Assembly: GCA_938022235.1 (NCBI GenBank)
Contig: CALIEL010000061.1
Location: 1-5,762 of the forward strand
Direction of reading: 5' to 3'
Source of the DNA: Oribacterium parvum
GTDB taxonomy: Bacteria > Bacillota > Clostridia > Lachnospirales > Lachnospiraceae
Length of the DNA: 5,762 nucleotides
Shown here: positions 1-3,899 of the stretch, in pieces
Layout: each line of letters begins with the position of its first letter
Numbering within the stretch: the first letter of the stretch is position 1
Notes under the pieces: model-generated
The model's database searches: none
Seen by the model: the letters and a program-made list of their open reading frames with translations, nothing else
What the model was told of the DNA's origin: nothing
Made by a program: the position numbers and the translations under genes

Positions 1-766
1 GCTGTCCGGTCTCAGAAAAGGCATCGGGCGGTACTCCTGCCACGGAGGAAGGGTATCCTGTTTCATCAAACTGGAACAAAGCTCGATTTCCCCAGGCATC
101 CGCACTGTCCATGGCGCAGTAAATGGGAATATCTCCAAAAATCAAGACATCCTTCTCATGGGCATAGGCTAAAAGAGCCTGCCACTGCTTGTCATACTGC
201 ATTTGCAAAAAGGCATAATAGCCTACCTCCTGCTTATGCTCCTCCAAAAACTTCTCAATGGTAGCCTGATCCTTATCTCGATAGGGCTTCTCAAAGGAAA
301 GCCAGGGGATGCCGTTAAAAAAGTCCTTTAAAGCCATAAAAAGGCAGTAATCAAAATTTTCCTTAGTTCTTCCCGCCAAAAGCTCAGAAAGATTTCCCCC
401 CTTGGAAAGCCAGTTTTCATAGGCCTTTCGGAGGATTTTGTGCTTTAGCTCATATAATAATCCATAGGAAATCTTCTCTTTGGATTCCTTAAAGCGTTCC
501 TTTTCCAGATCCGCCTCTTCCAACAGACCTTCCTCTTTCAGCATTTCCAAATCAATAAAGTACGGATTTCCCGCAAAGGCGGAAAAGGACTGGTAGGGGG
601 AGTCCCCGTAACCTGTAGGCCCCATGGGAAGAATCTGCCAAACCCGGTTTCCCGTCTCCGCCAAAAAGTCTACAAATGCTCTGGCTTCCTTTCCCATGGT
701 TCCGATTCCCTCTTCTCCCGGTAAGGAAAATAAGGGAAGTAATACCCCTGCTTCTCTGTTTTTCAT
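1..766 (-). CDS. malQ: 4-alpha-glucanotransferase (amylomaltase), N-terminal half, cut by window edge
   Basis: A cytoplasmic GH77 enzyme that transfers alpha-1,4-glucan segments between maltooligosaccharides during maltodextrin or glycogen use. I translated the minus strand from the ATG at 766 and found 255 open codons running off the left edge; the family is usually about 500 residues, so roughly half is present. Family signatures are clear: an N-terminal LLPLFSLPGEEGIGTMG segment (residues 9-25), PTGYGDSPYQ at 50-59, FAGNPYFIDL at 64-73, GDIPIYCAMDSADAW at 211-225, and VAGVPPDAFSETGQ at the cut end. The catalytic Asp/Glu residues of GH77 lie further on and cannot be checked. The start is fixed by a GAAAGGAG site 9 bases upstream and by the family's usual N-terminus. 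It is divergent from the LysR gene. Nothing visible suggests damage. Confidence 0.95.
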   Translation of the reverse strand, partial: MKNREAGVLLPLFSLPGEEGIGTMGKEARAFVDFLAETGNRVWQILPMGPTGYGDSPYQSFSAFAGNPYFIDLEMLKEEGLLEEADLEKERFKESKEKISYGLLYELKHKILRKAYENWLSKGGNLSELLAGRTKENFDYCLFMALKDFFNGIPWLSFEKPYRDKDQATIEKFLEEHKQEVGYYAFLQMQYDKQWQALLAYAHEKDVLIFGDIPIYCAMDSADAWGNRALFQFDETGYPSSVAGVPPDAFSETGQ

Positions 767-775
767 TTATTTTTT

Positions 776-783
776 CTCCTTTC
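776..783 (-). promoter_or_regulatory. ribosome binding site of malQ
   Basis: On the minus strand GAAAGGAG lies 9 bases before the ATG at 766. This is a good Shine-Dalgarno match at normal spacing and supports that start. Confidence 0.8.
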
Positions 784-833
784 AAAGGACTTAATGCTTT
801 GCAGTAATAAATGCTCTATTTTATTTCGGCGTT

Positions 834-839
834 ATTATA
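834..839 (-). promoter_or_regulatory. possible second -10 element upstream of malQ
   Basis: The minus strand reads a perfect TATAAT here in a very AT-rich stretch, about 70 bases before the malQ start. At 16-18 bases upstream there is no sequence like TTGACA, and the TG before it is not at the extended -10 spacing. It is therefore weak on its own. Confidence 0.25.
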
Positions 840-921
840 CAGTATATATCTAAAAAAGCTGAGTTTGTTTTCTCTGCTAGTTTCCCCTGTAACAAAACAA
901 AATTGCATTTAAATTTTTTTC

Positions 922-950
922 ACTTTACATGGAACTATGGAATCTGTCAA
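922..950 (-). promoter_or_regulatory. candidate sigma-A promoter for malQ
   Basis: On the minus strand a perfect -35 box TTGACA (950 to 945) is followed after 17 bases by TAAAGT (927 to 922), four of six to TATAAT. It points toward malQ. Initiation near 915 would give a leader of roughly 130 bases plus the ribosome binding site. Found by eye, with no scoring model. Confidence 0.5.
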
Positions 951-960
951 ATAAAATGAG

Positions 961-997
961 ATTGATAGGCTTTTTTTTTCACTATTGATAGGCTTTT
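961..997. repeat. two copies of a 14-base direct repeat between the divergent promoters
   Basis: ATTGATAGGCTTTT occurs at 961-974 and again, identical, at 984-997, start to start 23 bases. The copies sit between the two candidate promoters, about two helical turns apart, which would suit a regulator binding the same DNA face. An operator role is inference; a small duplication is the alternative. Confidence 0.7.
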
Positions 998-1015
998 CTT
1001 TTTCGCCGATATACC

Positions 1016-1045
1016 TTTACAAGACTGCATAGGGGATTTTCAAAA
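1016..1045 (+). promoter_or_regulatory. candidate promoter for the LysR gene
   Basis: TTTACA (1016-1021, five of six to TTGACA) is followed after 18 bases by TAAAGT (1040-1045, four of six to TATAAT). Its -10 lies in the block TGTAAAGTG, which is also the -10 block of the opposing malQ promoter. An alternative is TTGATA at 985-990 with a poor -10 near 1008. Confidence 0.4.
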
Positions 1046-1066
1046 AGTGTAAAGTGGAAAAAGCTT

Positions 1067-1083
1067 CTCAAAGGAATTTTGAG
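1067..1083 (+). promoter_or_regulatory. inverted repeat upstream of lysR start, possible autoregulatory site
   Basis: CTCAAA (1067-1072), GGAAT, then TTTGAG (1078-1083) is a perfect 6-base inverted repeat in the leader just downstream of the candidate promoter. LysR regulators often repress their own genes from nearby dyads, but this one spans T-N13-A rather than the usual T-N11-A spacing. A chance match is possible. Confidence 0.3.
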
Positions 1084-1100
1084 GAAAATCCCTCTAAAAC

Positions 1101-1107
1101 AAAGGAG
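1101..1107 (+). promoter_or_regulatory. ribosome binding site of the LysR gene
   Basis: AAAGGAG lies 13 bases before the ATG at 1121. The spacing is a little long, but it is the only good site in reach and it argues against the upstream in-frame TTG at 1079, which lies before the site. Confidence 0.55.
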
Positions 1108-1120
1108 TAATACAGACAGC

Positions 1121-2044
1121 ATGGACTTAAAGAAAATAGAACATATCCTAAGAATTGCAGAGGAAAAAAATATCAGCAGGGCGGCAGAACGACTTTTTAT
1201 CTCCCAGCCGGCTTTGAATTTACAGCTTTTAAATCTGGAGCGAGAGCTGGGCACAAAGCTCTTTGTCCGTAAGGGAAATGAATGTAGTGTCACGGAGGCG
1301 GGTAGAATCTATGTGGAAACCGCCCGGAAAATGATGAATATGAAGAAGGACTGCTATGCCAAGATTGCAGAGCTAAGCCAGCTTCATAACGAAGAAATCG
1401 CCATTGGAGCCTCGGGGCTTCAGGGAGACTATATGATGTGCTACATTTTCCAGAAATTCCATGAATACCATCCCAATGTAAAATTACAATTTACCTCTAT
1501 GAAGGGCTTAAAAGCACAGGAATTGGTGAAAAACGGCACCATAGATTTAGGCATTGTACTCATGGGAGACAAGCAAAGCTACCGCATGGAGTATAAGCTA
1601 CTGGGAAAAGTCGAACTGCTTTTAGCCATTGCCAAAAATCATCCCCTACTGGCTGTTTTAGAAGAAGAGGGCGAAATTACTGAAATTGATTTGGCTAAGC
1701 TTTCCGAGCTTCCCTTTGTGCTGGCACCCAAAGATTCTACAGAACGATCCGTTGCGGAAATGGCCTTTGAGGATGCAGGCATTGACCCCTATGTGCCTAT
1801 GGATGTGGAAGGAATCCATTACCAGATGGCTCTGGTGGAATCTTCGGACTACTGCTCCTTTATCAGCAGTAACAACCGTGCCCATGTACCGGACAGCATT
1901 CGCCTGATTCCCTGTAAGACACATCCGAAAATGAATGCAGTGGCAGTATATCGAAAAGATAAACCCTTAACAAAGGCGCTGGTGGAGCTGATTTCCTTAG
2001 CGGAGGAATATTGGGCTTCCTTTTCTGAGGAAGAGTCATTCTAA
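1121..2044 (+). CDS. LysR-family transcriptional regulator
   Basis: A cytoplasmic DNA-binding regulator of 307 residues, a normal length for the family. Residues 1-62 form the winged helix-turn-helix domain, with ISRAAERLFISQPALNLQL (18-36) followed by LERELGTKLFVRKGN (39-53); LysR proteins commonly have Ser where Asn33 stands. A linker helix covers about 63-90, and the periplasmic-binding-protein-like effector domain covers about 91-297, beginning EEIAIGASG and containing NGTIDLGIV. I prefer the ATG at 1121 to the in-frame TTG at 1079 because proteins of this family begin MDLK-like and because AAAGGAG lies between the two. The gene diverges from malQ, so malQ is a plausible target, but the effector and targets cannot be read from sequence. 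It ends with TAA directly touching the stop of the convergent comF gene. Confidence 0.93.
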   Translation: MDLKKIEHILRIAEEKNISRAAERLFISQPALNLQLLNLERELGTKLFVRKGNECSVTEAGRIYVETARKMMNMKKDCYAKIAELSQLHNEEIAIGASGLQGDYMMCYIFQKFHEYHPNVKLQFTSMKGLKAQELVKNGTIDLGIVLMGDKQSYRMEYKLLGKVELLLAIAKNHPLLAVLEEEGEITEIDLAKLSELPFVLAPKDSTERSVAEMAFEDAGIDPYVPMDVEGIHYQMALVESSDYCSFISSNNRAHVPDSIRLIPCKTHPKMNAVAVYRKDKPLTKALVELISLAEEYWASFSEEESF

Positions 2045-2062
2045 CTATCGCTCTACTCTTCC
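2029..2062. terminator. stem-loop spanning both stop codons of convergent lysR and comF
   Basis: GGAAGAGT (2029-2036) and ACTCTTCC (2055-2062) form a perfect 8-base inverted repeat with an 18-base loop containing both stop codons. It could fold in either transcript. No U-tract follows on either side and the loop is large, so it is not a standard intrinsic terminator; a role in ending or protecting the two transcripts is only possible. Confidence 0.3.
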
Positions 2063-2770
2063 GGCAATGGAAAGGATATGTACTTCCTCCGCTCCGGCTT
2101 CTAGGAGCTTTCTGCTACAGGCTTCCATGGTGGCTCCCGTGGTAAAGATATCGTCCACCAAAAGCACCCTTTTTAGGTCGAAGGGTAATGCTTCACAGTG
2201 AATGGCTTCCAAGAGATTTAATAAACGTTCCTCCGGGCTACAGTCCTTTAAGGCTTTGGTTTTCTTGACTCTCTGTAAGTACTCTGAAACCAGGGGGATG
2301 CCGCAGACCTTTGCCAGACCTTCTCCAATGACCTCTGCCTGATTATAACCCCTTTCCCTTCTTCTGTTGGGATGAACTGGAACAGGAATAATGGCCTGAA
2401 TCCCCAGTTCTTTTATCTTTTCCCCAAAAACTTCTCCGGCCTTTTTGCCAAAAAAGCTGCCTTTGTCCTTTCTGCCCTTATACTTTAGAAGCACTAAAGC
2501 ATCTTCCACTTCCTCCGTTAATTCATACAGCATCATACCGGTAGAAAAGGAAAAACCGTGTCTTTTACAGTTTCCACAGTATTCCTCCGTATCTAAAAGA
2601 ATTCCCCTTCCACATTTTTTACAGACCGGCTCCTCCATGATTTTCTCGTAAGCTTTGCAGGCAGGACAGATTTCTTCTTTTCCGCTTTCCGTAAGCTCAT
2701 CACAGAGGATGCAGCGAGGAGGAAAGAGGGCATTGATGATTGCTTCTTTCCAGTCTTCCTTTTTTCCCAT
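2045..2770 (-). CDS. comF: ComF-family protein (ComFC-like, phosphoribosyltransferase fold)
   Basis: A 241-residue complete protein of normal length. The N-terminus has paired cysteine knuckles that should bind zinc: CILC (20-23) with CPAC (35-38), and CKKC (50-53) with CGNC (65-68). The C-terminal half has the PRTase-type fold with the conserved ERGYNQAE segment (139-146), and the phosphate-binding motif VLLVDDIFTTGAT (202-214). In Bacillus subtilis ComFC helps import or process single-stranded DNA in natural transformation; homologues also occur in species not known to be competent, so the role here is uncertain. The partner helicase ComFA is not seen. The ATG at 2770 is supported by AGGAGG four bases upstream and by the usual start just before LFPPRC. 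It lies downstream of recD2 on the same strand, separated by the XRE gene and a repeat array. Confidence 0.93.
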   Translation of the reverse strand: MGKKEDWKEAIINALFPPRCILCDELTESGKEEICPACKAYEKIMEEPVCKKCGRGILLDTEEYCGNCKRHGFSFSTGMMLYELTEEVEDALVLLKYKGRKDKGSFFGKKAGEVFGEKIKELGIQAIIPVPVHPNRRRERGYNQAEVIGEGLAKVCGIPLVSEYLQRVKKTKALKDCSPEERLLNLLEAIHCEALPFDLKRVLLVDDIFTTGATMEACSRKLLEAGAEEVHILSIAGRVER

Positions 2771-2782
2771 ATTTCCTCCTAT
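2771..2782. repeat. 12-base direct repeat, copy next to comF
   Basis: ATTTCCTCCTAT is identical to 3888-3899, which spans the recD2 stop. The two copies bracket the XRE gene and the repeat array. It could be a target-site duplication or recombination scar, or simply two similar ribosome binding sites. Confidence 0.6.
2775..2780 (-). promoter_or_regulatory. ribosome binding site of comF, overlapping an upstream TAG
   Basis: The minus strand reads ATAGGAGGAAAT and then ATG. The AGGAGG is consensus but only 4 bases from the start. The TAG overlapping it looks like the end of a preceding gene, as in tightly packed operons, yet no gene ends there now: the frame into that TAG is open for only 17 codons. 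Confidence 0.75.
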
Positions 2783-2790
2783 CCTCTATC

Positions 2791-2890
2791 TTCTAAACTA
2801 ATAACAATTCTTCCGGACTTATTCCTATACTTTTACGCTAATAACAATCCTCTCTGACTTATTCCTATACTTTCGGACTGCTGCCAATAC
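2791..2890 (-). repeat. short tandem repeat array with 20/40-base periodicity
   Basis: Bases 2798-2837 and 2838-2877 match at 32 of 40 positions without gaps. Read on the minus strand the array divides into five 20-base units. Units at 2870-2851 and 2830-2811 begin GTATAGGAATAAGTC; the unit at 2890-2871 is a diverged relative (14-15 of 20 matches); the units at 2850-2831 and 2810-2791 share ATTGTTATTAG and resemble the first type only weakly. Each 40-base copy can be read as KYRNKS(E/G)RIVIS, but in different frames because 40 is not a multiple of three. The array ends 10 bases before the comF ribosome binding site. Function unknown. Confidence 0.75.
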
Positions 2891-2916
2891 ATTCATCTTC
2901 AATATATGCAAATCCC

Positions 2917-3819
2917 TTATTTTTTGCAAAATTCATAAGAGAAAAGATAGATATACTCATTCTCAGAGAAGGCATCGGTTTTTCCTAAGAGCAATTCATG
3001 AAGATTCTGAATCTTTATCTCATCCTTATCATATACCCATGCCAGCAATACGTCTTCCATATCATAAAGGATTTCCGGTTTTCCCTCGATTCGACTTTGT
3101 GATCTGATATAGTATTCCCTTCCCTCTACCCCTTCCATAAGAGGCAAATCTACAGAAGACTTGGATCCATCATCTGTCCAAACAACAAGCTTTATTACTG
3201 CATGGTCATAATCCGGAACAATGATAATGCCTCCATTTTTCGGGGAATTCATACCCTCAAAGCCAATCTCTATCGGTTCTTTGTTTAGCAGTTTTCCCTG
3301 ATGATATTCTGAATAATAAATCTTGAGTCGAGCAAACTTATCAGTGGTCGTAAATTGATAAGCATTTGCTCCATCCGGCCCGGCAATCAGATTCACCGTC
3401 TGCATTTCTACACTATTCTCGTCCATCGGTGTAATAAAGTTCATCGGCCTGTAGGCACGATATAGGAAGGTAGCTATAAGCGATATCGTAAGTATGGAAA
3501 GAATCAGCAATGCACAAATGATGTACTTCAAGCTTTTTTGTTTGCGCTTACTGTCTGTAACAACACTGATAATATTTTCTTCCGACTTCTTTTCGATATT
3601 CTCATGGACAATATCTTCGCCGGCTAAAAACTCGTTAATACTAATGCCTAAAATGGAACAAAGGTCAAAATAAAGCGATACATCCGGAAGGCAAATGCCT
3701 CGCTCCCACTTGGAGACAGACTTATCACTCATACCTATTTTCTCGGCAAGCTGCTTTTGGGTCAGCCCCAAATTCTTTCTTTTTCCCGCAATATACTTTC
3801 CGATTTTAACAAGATCCAT
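2917..3819 (-). CDS. membrane-anchored XRE-family helix-turn-helix protein
   Basis: A 300-residue protein with an N-terminal XRE/Cro-type DNA-binding domain at about residues 5-66 (LGLTQKQLAEKIGMSDKSVS at 17-36, then KWERG at 37-41). A basic linker (KRKQKSLK, 91-98) precedes one hydrophobic segment at about 99-120. About 180 residues follow that should face outward and contain no family I recognise. The layout suggests a sensor whose outer part controls a DNA-binding head at the membrane; the signal is unknown. I chose the ATG at 3819, with AAAGGGGG five bases upstream, over the in-frame ATG at 3855, which has no ribosome binding site and lies in an inverted-repeat arm. Base composition is poorer in GC than the flanking genes, suggesting separate origin. 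It sits between recD2 and comF on their strand and may be co-transcribed. Confidence 0.85.
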   Translation of the reverse strand: MDLVKIGKYIAGKRKNLGLTQKQLAEKIGMSDKSVSKWERGICLPDVSLYFDLCSILGISINEFLAGEDIVHENIEKKSEENIISVVTDSKRKQKSLKYIICALLILSILTISLIATFLYRAYRPMNFITPMDENSVEMQTVNLIAGPDGANAYQFTTTDKFARLKIYYSEYHQGKLLNKEPIEIGFEGMNSPKNGGIIIVPDYDHAVIKLVVWTDDGSKSSVDLPLMEGVEGREYYIRSQSRIEGKPEILYDMEDVLLAWVYDKDEIKIQNLHELLLGKTDAFSENEYIYLFSYEFCKK

Positions 3820-3828
3820 ACAGTCCCC

Positions 3829-3862
3829 CTTTCCTATGATGTGATAGTATCCCATAGGAAAG
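3829..3862. promoter_or_regulatory. 10-base inverted repeat over the XRE gene start region, candidate operator or RNA hairpin
   Basis: CTTTCCTATG (3829-3838) and CATAGGAAAG (3853-3862) are perfect inverted arms separated by 14 bases. In the transcript the second arm includes part of the AAAGGGGG ribosome binding site of the XRE gene, so folding could limit translation. As DNA it could be a dimer operator for autoregulation, common for XRE proteins. The spacer contains a smaller palindrome, GATAGTATC (3843-3851). Confidence 0.5.
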
Positions 3863-3887
3863 AGAAATCACAGCTCTCAAAAGTAGA

Positions 3888-3899
3888 ATTTCCTCCTAT
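3888..3899. repeat. 12-base direct repeat with orphan ribosome binding site at the recD2 stop
   Basis: On the minus strand ATAGGAGGAAAT contains the recD2 TAG stop overlapping a consensus AGGAGG, but what follows is TCTAC and not a start codon. The same 12 bases lie before comF (2771-2782), where ATG does follow. This looks like a translational coupling site that has lost its gene. Confidence 0.6.

Larger units (their letters stand above)
767..1120. other. divergent malQ/lysR control region
   Basis: About 350 AT-rich bases lie between two genes that diverge. I see no convincing gene here: open stretches are short, lack ribosome binding sites, or are antisense to lysR. It does hold a candidate promoter in each direction (922-950 minus, 1016-1045 plus), a 14-base direct repeat (961-974 and 984-997), and a small inverted repeat just before lysR (1067-1083). 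A perfect TATAAT also occurs on the minus strand at 834-839 without a recognisable -35 box. Long T and A tracts (for example 971-979) suggest flexible or bent DNA. The leader of malQ would be about 130 bases if the distal promoter is used. Confidence 0.6.
2783..3899. other. putative inserted cassette between recD2 and comF
   Basis: This stretch, including one copy of the 12-base repeat, holds the XRE gene and the short tandem array. Three things suggest insertion: an identical 12-mer at both borders, an orphan ribosome binding site overlapping the recD2 stop, and lower GC in the XRE gene (roughly 35-45 percent in 60-base rows I counted, against 53-60 percent in recD2 and comF rows). No transposase, integrase or terminal inverted repeats are seen, so the means of entry is unknown. 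Confidence 0.45.

Noticed and set aside
961..980. T-run at 971-979 as an intrinsic terminator
   Set aside because: No stem precedes the T-run and no gene on the plus strand ends upstream.
1079..1120. TTG at 1079 as the start of the LysR protein (adds 14 residues)
   Set aside because: The extra residues do not resemble the family's N-terminus and the ribosome binding site at 1101-1107 lies after that codon; ATG at 1121 fits better.
982..1293. A 103-residue open frame on the minus strand
   Set aside because: It is antisense to the start of lysR, has low-complexity composition and no family resemblance; treated as a shadow.
2791..2890. CRISPR-like array
   Set aside because: Units are adjacent and degenerate, with no unique spacers of constant length and no cas genes.
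2825..2896. A 23-codon open frame starting MNVLAAVRKY after the XRE gene
   Set aside because: It runs through the tandem repeat, has no clear ribosome binding site, and the repeat shifts frame between copies, so it is probably not a gene.
2916..2939. Hairpin at the end of the XRE gene (CTTAT...ATAAG with TTTTGCAAAA inside) as a terminator
   Set aside because: Arms are short and AT-only, with mismatches and no usable loop or U-tract; likely a by-product of AT-rich coding sequence.
3820..3855. ATG at 3855 as the start of the XRE protein
   Set aside because: No ribosome binding site precedes it and it lies in an inverted-repeat arm; the ATG at 3819 has a strong site and the normal XRE N-terminus.
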